Part shown: positions 44,470 through 55,200 of the stretch, piece after piece
How the letters are laid out: the number at the start of each line of letters is the position of its first letter
Numbering within the stretch: position 1 is the stretch's first letter
Assembly (NCBI RefSeq): GCF_900070365.1
Contig: NZ_LN850107.1
Span: forward strand, 7,341,113 to 7,405,112
Length of the DNA: 64,000 nt
Reading direction: 5' to 3'
Source: Alloactinosynnema sp. L-07
Lineage (GTDB): Bacteria; Actinomycetota; Actinomycetes; Mycobacteriales; Pseudonocardiaceae
Position numbers and translations under genes: made by a program
Notes under the pieces: model-generated
What the model was told of the DNA's origin: nothing
The model's input: the letters and a program-made list of their open reading frames with translations, nothing else
Database searches by the model: none

Positions 44470-44598
44470 CGCTCACCCCTCTCGTCCTCGGCCTACCTTC
44501 TCACGGTCCCTCGCACCGTCCGCGCTCACCGCTTCGGGTGAACGCTGTCCCGAACCGCGCTCCGCCTCGCTCTGTCGAGGTGATCGAGAGGAGCAGGT

Positions 44599-45045
44599 GT
44601 GCGGATGCACGTTCTGGCGGAGTACGAACCGCCTTACCTGGGCGAGGCCGAGGAATTCCGGTGGCGGATCCCGCCGCCCCGCCCGCCCGCCGTGGTGCGG
44701 GTCGTCCCGTTCGACGCGGGCCCCAGCCGGGCGACGCTGGCCCGGCTGTTCGGCCTGGTCTTCGAGGCCATGGAGGGCCGACGCCCAGTCGCCCAGCTGA
44801 GCGCGATCATGTCCCCGCAGGTCCACGCGGCCATGACGACCAGGACCAGGGCCACCGCGGGCCACCGGTTCCGCCTCCTGCGCCTGCACCCATGCCGGGT
44901 GGCCGCCGACGCGGTGGAGGTCTCCGCGACCGTCGACACCGGGCGGCGGGTGGTGGCGGTCGCGGCTCGGCTGGAGCGGGACGGGGACTGGCGGTTCACC
45001 TGCCTGCGCTTCCTCACCACCAAGGCGCAGGCTAGGCCGACGTGA
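44599..45045 (+). CDS. DUF6459-like protein (Rv3231c-type small protein)
   Basis: This 148-residue soluble protein has a Pro-rich N-terminal third and an alpha+beta C-terminal half (FRLLRLHPCRVAADAVEVSATVDTGRRVVAVAARLERDGDWRFTCL). The layout matches small actinobacterial proteins I recall as DUF6459; the family assignment is from memory. GTG 44599 has GAGGAG 7 nt upstream. It is divergent from the GntR gene. Confidence 0.55.
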   Translation: MRMHVLAEYEPPYLGEAEEFRWRIPPPRPPAVVRVVPFDAGPSRATLARLFGLVFEAMEGRRPVAQLSAIMSPQVHAAMTTRTRATAGHRFRLLRLHPCRVAADAVEVSATVDTGRRVVAVAARLERDGDWRFTCLRFLTTKAQARPT

Positions 45046-45140
45046 TCGCGCTGGGGCGGCGGCCTACGATCTCGCGGAACGCCCGAATCAGGGTGTCTGG
45101 GGCGTGGCCGGTCGGGGGCCACAAGTCGATCGGATCTCGC

Positions 45141-45944
45141 ATGTCATCACGGTTTGTTCGGTTGTCCGCGCTCGCGGCGGCGATGCTGACCCTGTCTCTC
45201 AGTGCACCCGCGACGGCGCAGCAGGCTGTCGATGAGCCCAAGCTGGAGGTCACCGGAACGTTCGACCAGCCGTCATACCGCACCGGCGACCAGTTCAGGA
45301 TCACGTTGTCCATTCGCAACGTGGGAGACACGACGCTGGAGAACGTCTACGGCCGCTACCGGACACTGACCTTCGGCGGGACCCGAATCGGCGGCTTCAC
45401 CAACGAGATGATGTTCTTCTCCGGACCGGGTGTGACCTTGGCGCCTGGGGACTCGCTCTCGGTGAACGCGACGGGTGCGATCGGCGACTCCTCGGCGACC
45501 TCGGCCACCGTCGAGGTCTTCGCCGGATTCAAGCCCACCGACCGCCGCTTCGTACCCAACCACGCGTTCACCGCCCCGGTGACCCCGACGACCGGGCCCG
45601 CGGCGGGCATCGCGTTCGTCGATCGCAACGGCAACCACCAGGTGGATGCGGGCGAACCGCTCGCGGGCGTACGGGTCACCGCCCGGGAACTGAGCTCGTG
45701 GCAGAAGTACAAAGTCACGACCAGCGACAGCCTGGGTAGATTCGCCTTCGCCGACCTGCCGACGTTGTCGCACCGGTTCGAGGGAGTGACCGAGCGGGGG
45801 ATTGTCTACTTCCCCGAGATTCGGGCCACCGTCGACCAGGCAGGTGCCGCCACCAATCTTCGGCTTGAGGGCACGGCCAGCGCCGAGTCGGGCAGGGCTC
45901 GCTATCGCGGGTTCACTGGCACCTGGCGGCCCCGGAGCGGCTGA
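45141..45944 (+). CDS. Secreted SdrD-B-like repeat protein (paralogue 1)
   Basis: This 267-residue protein starts at ATG 45141 with a signal peptide (RFVRLSALAAAMLTLSLSAPATA). A COG1361-like beta domain (LEVTGTFDQPSYRTGDQFRITLSIRNVGDT) is followed by an SdrD-B-like domain with the Ca-binding pattern VDRNGNHQVDAGEPLAGVRV. It has no LPXTG anchor. It is a tandem paralogue of the next gene; both share a GTCTGGGG…GATCGGAT stretch upstream of their starts. Confidence 0.75.
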   Translation: MSSRFVRLSALAAAMLTLSLSAPATAQQAVDEPKLEVTGTFDQPSYRTGDQFRITLSIRNVGDTTLENVYGRYRTLTFGGTRIGGFTNEMMFFSGPGVTLAPGDSLSVNATGAIGDSSATSATVEVFAGFKPTDRRFVPNHAFTAPVTPTTGPAAGIAFVDRNGNHQVDAGEPLAGVRVTARELSSWQKYKVTTSDSLGRFAFADLPTLSHRFEGVTERGIVYFPEIRATVDQAGAATNLRLEGTASAESGRARYRGFTGTWRPRSG

Positions 45945-46032
45945 ACCCCCCTCACCCGTTCGTGCGGCTCCCTAGGATCTGACCATCCGCCCGCACTCGG
46001 GCGTCTGGGGCTATACGACTTTGATCGGATTT

Positions 46033-47313
46033 GTGATATCCGCACGTTTCTCGCGCCTGTCCGCGTTTGTCGCGGTGGCGTTCCTCGGCTTGGCAGTGGG
46101 CGCTCCCGCATCCGCGCAAGAGCCCGCCAAGCCGCGGCTGGAAGTCATCGGCACGTTCGACAAGGAGTCGTACACGATCGGCGACAGCTACGACTTCACG
46201 GTCAAGATCCGCAACCTCGGCGACACCCCGGCGGAGAACATCGTCGGACTGGTCAGGGGGCAGTTGATGAATCGCACCTTCCCCGGGGACCTGTCCTCCG
46301 AGGGGCCGGGCGCGACGCTGGCGCCGGGGGAGACGCGAGAGCTGAAGTTCGAGGAGGGGTGGATCCTCAACCCGAGCACCGACACCCTCGTCGTCAATGT
46401 GATCGTCGGCGCCAAGCCGGTCACCTTGGCCGACGGGCACCAGTTCAGCGTGCCGGTGAAGGTGGTGACCCACCCGCTGGACGGCTTGGTCTACGCCGAC
46501 CGCAACGGCAACAAGAAGCCGGACGCGGGCGAGGGCTTGCCGGGTCTGCCGGTGGAGGTGTTCACCATTTACAACTACAAGGTCATCCAGCGGGCCGTCA
46601 CGGACGACACGGGCAGGTTCCACCTCAAGGCCCTGCCCAGTATGCGCCATCAGGTGATGGTCGCCGCCCAAACGCCGGGCGTGGTGTTCGGGTCCGACTA
46701 TGTCGCAGTGGACCAGACCACCGTGGAGGTCCTTGGAGCGGTGACGCCGAGCCGCGTGTCGGCCACGGTGGGTTTCAGCGAGCGCCACTACGAGGTAGGC
46801 GACAGCGCGAAGGTGTCGATCCAGATCGCCAACCTGGGCGACGCGACGGTCCACGGTCTCAAGCCGAAGTGCGAGTCGAGCGCCGGTCATCTCACCATCT
46901 CCGACGAGGCGTGGGGTGAGTGGGATCCGAAGGGCGGCGGCGTATCGCTCGACCAGGGGATCACCAAGTCGTTCAGTGTCACCGGAACCGTGCCCGCGGG
47001 CGCCGCGGACCTGGGCAATGTGTCGTTCACCTGCTATCTGAATTCCGCCCAGGGAGCGGTCACCACGTTGTCGGCTGTCGCCGAGGTCAAGGCCGACTCT
47101 GTCGTCGTGCCGACCACGACGACGACCGTCGCGACCACGCCGACCACGACCACGCCGACCACGACCACGCCCGTACCGCAGGCCGCCAAGGGCCCGGCCG
47201 ACGACCTGCCGGACACCGGCGCGAACGTCATCGGGCTCGCGGTGGGCGCGGTCGCCGCCCTGCTGGCCGGTGTCGGCGCGATCCTGTTCGCACGCAGGCG
47301 CCGCTCCGCCTGA
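46033..47313 (+). CDS. Secreted SdrD-B-like protein with LPDTG sortase anchor (paralogue 2)
   Basis: This 426-residue protein has a signal peptide, a first beta domain like paralogue 1, an SdrD-B-like domain (ADRNGNKKPDAGEGLPG) and a second beta domain. A Thr/Pro-rich stalk (TTTTTVATTPTTTTPTTTTP), LPDTG, a hydrophobic helix and RRRR complete it. The end is a classic sortase sorting signal, so the protein is predicted to be attached to the cell wall. GTG 46033 (MISARFSRLS) is chosen by alignment with paralogue 1; TTG 46021 is the alternative. Confidence 0.82.
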   Translation: MISARFSRLSAFVAVAFLGLAVGAPASAQEPAKPRLEVIGTFDKESYTIGDSYDFTVKIRNLGDTPAENIVGLVRGQLMNRTFPGDLSSEGPGATLAPGETRELKFEEGWILNPSTDTLVVNVIVGAKPVTLADGHQFSVPVKVVTHPLDGLVYADRNGNKKPDAGEGLPGLPVEVFTIYNYKVIQRAVTDDTGRFHLKALPSMRHQVMVAAQTPGVVFGSDYVAVDQTTVEVLGAVTPSRVSATVGFSERHYEVGDSAKVSIQIANLGDATVHGLKPKCESSAGHLTISDEAWGEWDPKGGGVSLDQGITKSFSVTGTVPAGAADLGNVSFTCYLNSAQGAVTTLSAVAEVKADSVVVPTTTTTVATTPTTTTPTTTTPVPQAAKGPADDLPDTGANVIGLAVGAVAALLAGVGAILFARRRRSA

Positions 47314-47320
47314 CCCGGTG

Positions 47321-47440
47321 CTAGACGACCACTGAGTCGAGCAGTCCCCGCCGGGCCGCTCGGGTCTGGTCGTCGTGGGCTTCGCCGAACACGGTGACGA
47401 CCTCGTCGAACAGCTCCGAGTGGTCCCGGCCACCTGCTCG
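47321..47440 (-). pseudogene. Possible C-terminal gene fragment
   Basis: The minus strand encodes DHSELFDEVVTVFGEAHDD then QTRAARRGLLDSVVV before a TAG at 47321. It has normal coding composition but no start codon or ribosome site upstream. It looks like the tail of a lost gene. The family is not recognised. Confidence 0.3.
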
Positions 47441-47512
47441 CCGAGTGGGGGTGGGTCGCGTGCCCAGGCCTTTGGCCGGGCCCGCGACCCGGCCACCCGC
47501 CTAAACTGAGCC

Positions 47513-47830
47513 ATGGCCTATGACGAGGGAGTGGCCGCGCGGGTGCGGGATCTGGTCGGCGACCTGCCCGGCATGGTCGAGAAGAAGATGTTCGGCGGCC
47601 TGGCGTTCCTGTTCCAGGGCAACATGTCCGTCGGCGTCCACGCCGACGAGCTGATCGTGCGGCTCGACCCGGACAGCATCGCCGCCGCGGTCCAGGAGTC
47701 CGGGGTGCGGCCGTTCGAGGTCGGTGGGCGGTCCATGAAGGGCTGGATCCTGGTCGACCCCGAGGCCCACGACCTGGGCCCCTGGGTCGACAAGGGAGTC
47801 GACTACGCCGGATCGCTGCCGCCCAAGTGA
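47513..47830 (+). CDS. TfoX N-terminal domain protein
   Basis: This 105-residue protein has VRDLVGDLPGMVEKKMFGGLAFLFQGNMSVGV and KGWILVDPE, which match the TfoX-N domain. In gammaproteobacteria TfoX controls competence, but stand-alone TfoX-N proteins in actinobacteria are of unknown role. ATG 47513 gives the normal N terminus. Confidence 0.85.
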   Translation: MAYDEGVAARVRDLVGDLPGMVEKKMFGGLAFLFQGNMSVGVHADELIVRLDPDSIAAAVQESGVRPFEVGGRSMKGWILVDPEAHDLGPWVDKGVDYAGSLPPK

Positions 47831-47837
47831 CCTGGTG

Positions 47838-48746
47838 TTAGAGCGCGACCGCGACACCTCTGGGCAACTGGACCAGCCGGGTGCCGTGGGCGGCCGACAG
47901 CGCGGCGGCGTCGTCGAGGAAGCCCGGCCAGTCCAGCCGGGCCACCGGCCGCGGTGGCTCGCTCAGCGGGCGGAAGAAGTTGTCGTGGTGGCACGGGATG
48001 ATCACCTTCGGCCGCAGCCGCTCACCGAGCCGCTCGAAATACCGCGCAGTGCCCTGCCGCGCCGCGAGGCACGCGATCAGCACGTCCGCCGGTCGCTGCC
48101 TGGCCAGCGGCGCGTCCTCGATGCCCGCGCTGGTCTGCAGGTGGATGGCCACGCCGCCGACCTCGACGCGGTAGGCGAACACCTGGCCGCGCGGCCACCG
48201 GAACACGGTGCGCGGCAGTCCGGTCCCGCGCAGTTCGAGCACGTCGATCCGCCCCGCCACCGGCACCGTCCCGTGCCGGGACGCGACGGCCTCGACGGTG
48301 AACGGCCCGATCTCGACCTTCGCGCCGTCGGTCATGGTGCGCAACTGCCCGTCGCCGACCCCCTGCCGCCCGCAGATCTCCGTGGTCGTCGCGCTGCCAT
48401 GCACCACGCACGCGGGATTGGCCAACGCCAGCGGCGCGACATCCATCGCGTGATCGAAGTGGGTGTGTCCGACAAAGATGGCGTCGACCTGCCCGAACGT
48501 GTCCGCGATGAGCCCGCGGTCCGGCCGCGCGGGCCGCAGGAGGGTGTCGAGGACGCCGGGGTTGCTGGCGAAGGGGTCGAAGCAGATCCGGGTGCCGTCC
48601 AGCTCCATCAGGAACCCCGCGCAGCCGGTCCAGGTGATCCGCCCGCCCAACTCACGCCCCAGCCACCCGGCCTCGGGCGCGTCCGTGGCGAACGGAGTGG
48701 GCGCCGCGCCCGGCAGCATCATGGGCAGCACACACGTCAGGCACAT
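47838..48746 (-). CDS. Metallo-beta-lactamase-fold hydrolase (UlaG/lactonase-like)
   Basis: This 302-residue protein has a GHTHFDHAMD zinc motif (HxHxDH), a later ASRHG and CHHDNFF. The pattern LxGTRICFDPFAS near the N terminus resembles UlaG-like and NAPE-PLD-like MBL hydrolases. I chose ATG 48746 (MCLTCVLPMMLPGAAP); the frame is open upstream into the EF-hand promoter. The substrate is unknown. Confidence 0.8.
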   Translation of the reverse strand: MCLTCVLPMMLPGAAPTPFATDAPEAGWLGRELGGRITWTGCAGFLMELDGTRICFDPFASNPGVLDTLLRPARPDRGLIADTFGQVDAIFVGHTHFDHAMDVAPLALANPACVVHGSATTTEICGRQGVGDGQLRTMTDGAKVEIGPFTVEAVASRHGTVPVAGRIDVLELRGTGLPRTVFRWPRGQVFAYRVEVGGVAIHLQTSAGIEDAPLARQRPADVLIACLAARQGTARYFERLGERLRPKVIIPCHHDNFFRPLSEPPRPVARLDWPGFLDDAAALSAAHGTRLVQLPRGVAVAL

Positions 48747-48850
48747 GGCCCCGACACTACCCACGGTCACCCGCCCGATCGCCGATTCGTGGCACCACAC
48801 CACCCACGTGGCGCTTTGTCGCCCGGTCGAGCGAGATCCACTCTGGACCA

Positions 48851-49381
48851 ATGGCCAGCACCTTCCAACGCCGCAAGATCACCAACGTCTTCCGCGCCAT
48901 GGACCTGGACAACGACGGCTACCTCACCGAGTCCGACTTCGCCGCCCTCACCACCCGTTGGACCACCATCCTCGGCGCGTCCCCCGGCTCCGCGGACCAC
49001 ACCCGCGTCCAGGCGATCATGATGGGCTGGTGGACCACCCTCCACGCCGCCTCCGACGGCGACGACCGGGTGACGGTTGAGGAGGTGTTGGCGGTCGTCG
49101 ACCACCTCTCCACCATGACCGAAGCCGTCACCGCCACCGCCCATACCCTTTTCGACGCCACTGACCACAATGGCGACAACGCCATCACCGCGGCTGAGTA
49201 TCGGACCTTGGTGGAAGGGTGGAACGGGTCGCAGGCGGACGTGGACGAGGTCTTCCCTCTTCTCGACCTGGATGGCGACGGCACAATTTCCCGTGACGAG
49301 TTCACCGAACACTGGATCGAATTCTGGTCAGGCGATAATCCGGACGCTCCGGGGACCTGGGTCTTCGGCCGCTTCGACTAA
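48851..49381 (+). CDS. EF-hand calcium-binding protein (calerythrin/CabD type)
   Basis: This 176-residue protein has four EF-hand positions: DLDNDGYLTESD (18–29), a degenerate DGDDRVTVEE, DHNGDNAITAAE and DLDGDGTISRDE. This is the sarcoplasmic-type EF-hand protein common in actinobacteria (calerythrin-like). It would buffer or sense calcium in the cytoplasm. No signal peptide is present. The palindrome TCCACTCTGGA lies 4 bp before the ATG. Confidence 0.92.
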   Translation: MASTFQRRKITNVFRAMDLDNDGYLTESDFAALTTRWTTILGASPGSADHTRVQAIMMGWWTTLHAASDGDDRVTVEEVLAVVDHLSTMTEAVTATAHTLFDATDHNGDNAITAAEYRTLVEGWNGSQADVDEVFPLLDLDGDGTISRDEFTEHWIEFWSGDNPDAPGTWVFGRFD

Positions 49382-49511
49382 AGACGGCAGGCCGCCGGGC
49401 GCCGGCCGATCTAGCAGCGGCTATGAGCCTGGTTGGCCGCTCGCCGCCGTGACCAGCTCCGTCGCCTGCCCGCGTGGGTCGGGCGGCCCATCCGGAGGTG
49501 GAACCCCCACA

Positions 49512-51041
49512 ATGGGTGCCATGACGGACGCGCAACCGTTCGCACACCTCGCCGCACCCAACGCACGTTTGTATCGCGATGTCCTGACGGTGTTCGCGCG
49601 GGCCCGCGACCGCTTCATCGTGCATCTGCGTCCGGAGGATGTCGCGACGGACCTCGGCCGCCCCGGTGACACCGAGCAGGTCGGCGCGGCGGTGGAGCAG
49701 CTGGTCGCGTGGGGAAATCTGCGTTCCGACCCGGACACCGGCCGGGTGACCACCGTCGCCGACTTCCACCGTGCCCGCTACCTCTACCAGCTCACCGGAG
49801 CCGGTCAGGCCGCCGAGGAAGCGATCGCGGTCTACGAGGAGGCCATCGGCCGACGTGGGTCGCTGCAGTCGGTCGCGCTCGCGGACATCGCGGTGCAGCT
49901 GCGCGCGCTCGTGGAGGTCGCTCGCGGAGAAGACCTTGATCCGGCGAAGGTGCATCTCCTGCTGCTCGCCCTCGCCGACCGCTTCACCGGACTGGCCGAC
50001 AACGCGCAGGCGTTCATGGCCTCGCTGCGCCGAGTGATCGACTTCGCGGACGGCGACGTCGCGGCCTTCGTGGCCTACAAGCAGCGGCTCATCGGCTACG
50101 TCGAGCGGTTCATCGCGGACCTGGCCGACCGCGGCGCCGAGATCGCCGGGCTGCTGGCGCGCATCGAGGCCGATGACGTCGAACGCCTGCTGGCCGTCGC
50201 CGCGCGTCGGGAAGCCGAGGACGCCGTTCCGGACGAGGACGGCTACGCGGATGTCCTGGCCGCCGCCGTGGCGGGCTGGCGCAACCGATGGCGTGGACTG
50301 CGCGACTGGTTCCTGTCCGCGGACGCGCGGCACCCTTCGCAGGCCCGGTTGCTCCGCGGCGCGGCGCTGAACGCGATCACCCAGCTCATCGACACGGTGT
50401 CCGCGCTGAACGAGCGCCGGTCCGGAAGGTCGGACCGGGCCGCCGACTTCCGTGCGCTCGCCCGATGGTTCGCCAAGACCCCCGACGACGCCGCGGCGCA
50501 CCGGCTGTGGAGGGTCGCGTTCGGGCTGACCAGCACGCGACACCTCACCGTGACGGCCGCGACGCTGGACGCCTGGGAGGCCGACCAGCCGACCCCGCAG
50601 ACGCCGTGGGCGGACGCGCCCGCCGTGCGGATCAGCCCCCAGCTGCGCAAGACCGGCGCCTACGAGCGGCGCGGCAGGCAGTCCCAGATCACTGATCGGC
50701 ACGCCCATCGCCAGTTGCTGCTCGCCCACGCCGAGCGGGAAGCCGACGAAGTGGCCGAAGCCAGACGCCGCCTGGCCACCGACGGCCCGGTGCTGCTGTC
50801 CGACCTTGGCGTGTTGGAAGCGCGAACGTTTCGGCTGTTCCTGGGTCTGCTGGGGGACGCGCTGTCCGCGCGGTCGCCGGACGACACGGAGGTCAAGACG
50901 ACCACCGGCGACGGTTCGATGGAGATCCGGTTGTCCCTGGTCGCCGACGGCGGCGAGGTCGCCATCGACACCGAAGACGGTGTTCTGCGTGGACCTGAGC
51001 ACGTCATCGACATCATCGACCTCATGCGGGGGACGGCGTGA
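49512..51041 (+). CDS. jetA: Wadjet protein JetA (TIGR02677/DUF2397 family)
   Basis: This 509-residue protein is predominantly helical with a winged-helix-like start (FAHLAAPNARLYRDVLTVF). By length, position and pattern it matches TIGR02677, the kleisin-like JetA of the DUF2397–2399 Wadjet group. ATG 49512 is chosen because GGAGGTGG lies 10 nt upstream; ATG 49521 is in frame. It is followed by jetB with a GTGA overlap. JetABC form an SMC-like loop extruder that recognises closed circular plasmids. Confidence 0.87.
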   Translation: MGAMTDAQPFAHLAAPNARLYRDVLTVFARARDRFIVHLRPEDVATDLGRPGDTEQVGAAVEQLVAWGNLRSDPDTGRVTTVADFHRARYLYQLTGAGQAAEEAIAVYEEAIGRRGSLQSVALADIAVQLRALVEVARGEDLDPAKVHLLLLALADRFTGLADNAQAFMASLRRVIDFADGDVAAFVAYKQRLIGYVERFIADLADRGAEIAGLLARIEADDVERLLAVAARREAEDAVPDEDGYADVLAAAVAGWRNRWRGLRDWFLSADARHPSQARLLRGAALNAITQLIDTVSALNERRSGRSDRAADFRALARWFAKTPDDAAAHRLWRVAFGLTSTRHLTVTAATLDAWEADQPTPQTPWADAPAVRISPQLRKTGAYERRGRQSQITDRHAHRQLLLAHAEREADEVAEARRRLATDGPVLLSDLGVLEARTFRLFLGLLGDALSARSPDDTEVKTTTGDGSMEIRLSLVADGGEVAIDTEDGVLRGPEHVIDIIDLMRGTA

Positions 51042-52231
51042 CAGTGACGGATTCGCTGGCGGGCGATCGGGCCCAGCAGCGGCGCAAGGCGCTGCGCGCG
51101 CTCCTGGTCCGGCCCCTGCTCGTGGCGGGGCGCGACGACGAGGCGATCAGGCTGGTGCGCGGACACGCGGGTGAGCTGCGCGAGTGGCTGGCGCGCGAGG
51201 CCGGGTGGCGCCTGCAGGTGGACGCGGAGTCCGTGCGGCTGTTCAAGACCGCGCCGACCACCACAGACAGCACGCACGCCGCTCGGGACGACAAGGGGAA
51301 GCCCGCGTTCGGCAGGCGGCGGTATGTCCTGCTGTGCCTGGCGCTGGCGATCCTGGAACGCGCCGACGCGCAGATCACCCTCGGCAGGCTCGCGGAGGGC
51401 GTCATCGCGGCGGCGGCCGAGCCGGATCTGGCCGCCGCTGGAGTCTCGTTCACGTTGAGTCGCCGGGACGAGCGGTCCGACCTGGTCGCGGTCGTGCGGC
51501 TGCTGTTGGAGTGGGGTGTGCTCGACCGGGTCGCGGGCGAGGAGGACGCTTACCTGTCCGACACCGGCGACGTCCTCTACGACGTTCGCAGGCGAGTGCT
51601 CGCCGCATTGCTCACCGGTCAGCGCGGTCCGTCCACAATAGACACAGACACCTTCGAGCGCAGGCTGGCCGAACTGACCGACGAGCCCGCGCCGGACACC
51701 GATGAGCTGAGGACCCGTGCCCTGCGGCACCGCCTGACCCGTCGGCTGCTGGAGGACCCGGTCGTCTACTACGACGAACTCACCCCAGACGAGCGGGCCT
51801 ACCTGGTCAATCAGCGGCACGCCATCACCCGCCGCATCACCGAGGCCACGGGCCTGATCGCCGAGATGCGCGCCGAAGGGGTCGCCATGGTCGACGCCGA
51901 CGACGAGCTCACCGATGTGCGGATGCCCGAGCAGCGCACGGATGGCCACGTCACCCTTCTCGTCGCCGAGCGGCTCGCGACCGCGTCGGAACCAGTGTCG
52001 ATCGATACGTTGGCCAGGTATGTCCGCACCCTGGCCGCCCAACACGTGACGTACTGGCGCAAGGGCGTCACCGAGCCAGGCGCCGAACTGGAACTCCTCG
52101 ATGTGGCGCTGGGCAAGCTGCGCGCGCTGCGGCTCGTCGCCGATCTGCCCGGTGCGATGGTCGTTCCGCTGCCCGCGATCGCCCGCTACGCCGTCGACGC
52201 CCCCACGATCAGGTCAGGAAAGGCGCGATGA
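51038..52231 (+). CDS. jetB: Wadjet protein JetB (TIGR02678/DUF2398 family)
   Basis: This 397-residue protein contains FGRRRYVLLCLALAILERADAQITLGRLAE, the hallmark of DUF2398, and tandem winged-helix-like parts. JetB is the KITE-like subunit that binds the JetA kleisin and the JetC ATPase. The start overlaps jetA by 4 nt and the stop overlaps jetC by 4 nt (ATGA), so the operon is translationally coupled. Confidence 0.88.
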   Translation: MTVTDSLAGDRAQQRRKALRALLVRPLLVAGRDDEAIRLVRGHAGELREWLAREAGWRLQVDAESVRLFKTAPTTTDSTHAARDDKGKPAFGRRRYVLLCLALAILERADAQITLGRLAEGVIAAAAEPDLAAAGVSFTLSRRDERSDLVAVVRLLLEWGVLDRVAGEEDAYLSDTGDVLYDVRRRVLAALLTGQRGPSTIDTDTFERRLAELTDEPAPDTDELRTRALRHRLTRRLLEDPVVYYDELTPDERAYLVNQRHAITRRITEATGLIAEMRAEGVAMVDADDELTDVRMPEQRTDGHVTLLVAERLATASEPVSIDTLARYVRTLAAQHVTYWRKGVTEPGAELELLDVALGKLRALRLVADLPGAMVVPLPAIARYAVDAPTIRSGKAR

Positions 52232-55200
52232 CCCAGGAGCCCCGGACCCAGCGCTGGCAGCCACTGCGCACCGGCTTGGTCGACCTCTTCTACTACGACG
52301 TCGAGGAATTCCACTTCCACGACGGCCGCCTGCTGTTCCGCGGCAACAACGGGACAGGCAAGTCCAAGGTCCTCGCGTTGACCCTGCCGTTCCTGCTCGA
52401 CGGCGACCTTGCCCCGCACCGCGTCGAACCCGACGGCGATCGCAACAAGCGCATGGAATGGAACCTGCTGCTCGGCGGCAGACATCCGCACAGCGAGCGC
52501 CTCGGCTACACGTGGCTGGAGTTCGGCAGACTGGACGAGAATGGTGCGCCGGAATACCGCACGATCGGCTGTGGCCTCAAGGCCGTCGCGGGCCGCGGCA
52601 TGGCACGTCACTGGTTCTTCGTCACCAGCCAGCGCGTCGGGCCGGAGTTCTCGCTGGTCAGCCCGACCAAGGTCGCCCTCACGCGGGAACGGCTCAAAGA
52701 GGCGGTGGCAGGGTTCGGGACGGTCTACGACACGGCGACCGACTATCGGCGGGCCGTGGACGAGGCCCTGTTCGGCCTCGGTTCCCATCGGTACGAGGCA
52801 TTGGTCAACCTGCTCATCCAGCTTCGCCAGCCGCAGTTGACCAAGCGGCCGGATGAGAAACTGCTGTCCCGTGCGCTGACCGAGGCGCTGCCTCCGCTGG
52901 ACCAAACGCTGGTTGCGACCGTCGCCGACGCTTTCCGCGGTCTGGACGAGGAACGCGACGCGGTGCTCGGCCTGAGCGAGGCGAAGTCGGCCGCCGAGAC
53001 GTTCCTCGGGCACTACCGCCGCTACGCGAGCGTGGCCGCCAAGCGCCGAAGTGTCCAACCCCGGCGCGCGCACAGCAAGTACGAGAAGCTCAGCGCGAGC
53101 CTGACGGAGGCGGACGCGGCGTTCCACGCGGCGGTGACCGCGTTGGCCGCGGCCGAGACCAAGCTGGCTGAACTCGCGTCGGAACGGGCCGTGGTCGACG
53201 CGCGGATCCGGGCGCTGGAGAACAGCCCCGAGATGGACAACGCGCGCAAGCTGGCGGACGCGCGCGAAGAGGCCGATCGGCTCGCCCGGTTCGCTCAGGC
53301 GCGCGAACGCGACCAGGTCGCCGCCGCAGAGGGCCTGAACGCCAAGCGCGGCAAGCTCGATCGGGTCCGGCGGGACGCCGAGGGAGATGCCGCCGCCCTC
53401 ACCAGGACGCGTTCCGCGGCGGACTCGCGCGCGGAGGACGCGTGGCTGCGCGCCGAGCACGCCGGGATCATGTCCGTGTTCGGCGAAGAGGAACCGCCGT
53501 ATGTGGACGCGGTCGCGGCGGCGGGCGCGCTGATGGACAAGCGTCGCCGGATCGTCGCCGAACTCGACGGGCTGCTCATCGCGCGGGACCGAGCCCGAGC
53601 GGACTTGCTTTCCGCGCGACAGGAAGTGGAGCGGATCACCGGGGAACAGCAGGAGGCCGAGGAGCGGATCGGCCACGCCGCGGGCGGTGTCGCCGCGGCG
53701 GGCGCGGAACTCGTGGCGGACTGCGTGGCCTACCTGGCGGCGGCGACCGGGTTCGCGATAGCCGACGTCGACGCCGTGATCGGTGACCTTGAGGGGTGGG
53801 TGGAGTCGGCGACCGGACCGAACCCGGTCACCGCCGCGGTCGACCAAGCGGTGTCCGACGCGACGGCCGACCTGGGCAGGCGGCAGGCATCCGTCGACGC
53901 GGAGTCGGCCGCCGTCAAGCGCGAGACGGCCGACGTCGAGGCCGAGGTCCGTCGCCTGACCGCGGGTGGGCACGACGCGCCGCCGTCGCCCCACACCCGC
54001 GATCCGATCGGCCGTGCGGGCAGGCCGGGCGCTCCACTGTGGAGGGTGGTGGACTTCGCCGACGGTGTGGGCGACGCCGATCGGGCGGGACTGGAGGCCG
54101 CGCTGGAGGCGTCGGGCATCCTGGACGCGTGGGTGACTCCGGACGGGGAACTCCGGGACAGGATCACTGACGACACAATCGTTCGGCCCACGGGTCCCGC
54201 GCCGGGCGGCGGCCTGGCCCAGCTCTTGGTCCCCGCGATCGACCGAGCCGACGAGTCCGCCGCGGCGCTGGACGACGCGGCTGTCGCCACGGTGCTGCGG
54301 TCCATCGGCGTCGGGGAAGGCACCACGTGGGTCGATGTCGACGGCCGGTTCCAGGTCGGCGTGCTGGCGGGTTCCTGGCACAAGGACTCCGCCGTCTACC
54401 TCGGCGAGGGCGCCCGCGAGGCGGCCCGCCGGGCGCGGCTCGCGTTCCTACGCTCGGAACTCGACCGCCTGGCGGAGCTCATCAACGAGTTGGCGGCCGC
54501 GAGGCGCGAACTGGATGCCATGCTGGACGTCCTCCGGCAAGAGCGAAAGCGGTTGCCCGCCGACGAGCCGCTTCGCGAGGCGCACAGCGCTCTCGCCGCC
54601 GCGCACGCCGCCAAGCGAGTCATCGATCAGAACCTCGGCGCGGCGGCAGTCCGCGCGAAGGAATCGGCGGATCAAGCGGCTGTGGCCGAGCGACGGGCCG
54701 ACGAGTTCGCCGATGATGTGAGCCTTCCCGCCGATCGCGCCCGGCTCGACGACGTGCGCGCCGCGACCGGGGAGTATCGGATCGCGCTGACCGGGTTGTG
54801 GCCCGCGGCCCAGGCCGCGTGGCGGGCGGCACGCGAGGTGACCGAGGTCGAGGAGGAGATGGCCACCGCCGAGGAGAAGCTGGCGGTCGCCGCCGAGGAG
54901 GCAGGCGAGGCGCGGGAGCGGTCGCTGGCCGCCGACGAGACCTTGAACGTCCTCATCGAGACCGCGGGCGCGGGCGTCGACGATCTCTACCGCAAGCTGA
55001 ACGCGGCCAAGGCGGCACTCGAAGCCGCCGCGGCGACGGAGAAGCACGCCCGCGCGTCGGAATCCCAGGCACTTGGGGACAAAGGCAAGGCCGAAGGACT
55101 CCGCGAGCGGTTGGCGGATGAGATCCAGGAGGCCACGCAGGAGCGTGCCACCGCCATCGACGACCTCCGGGCCTTCACCGCGACCGGCCTGCTGGCCACC

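Noticed and set aside
47034..47231. Val-rich minus-strand small protein
   Set aside because: It is the complement of the Thr-rich stalk codons of the LPDTG protein, not a separate gene.
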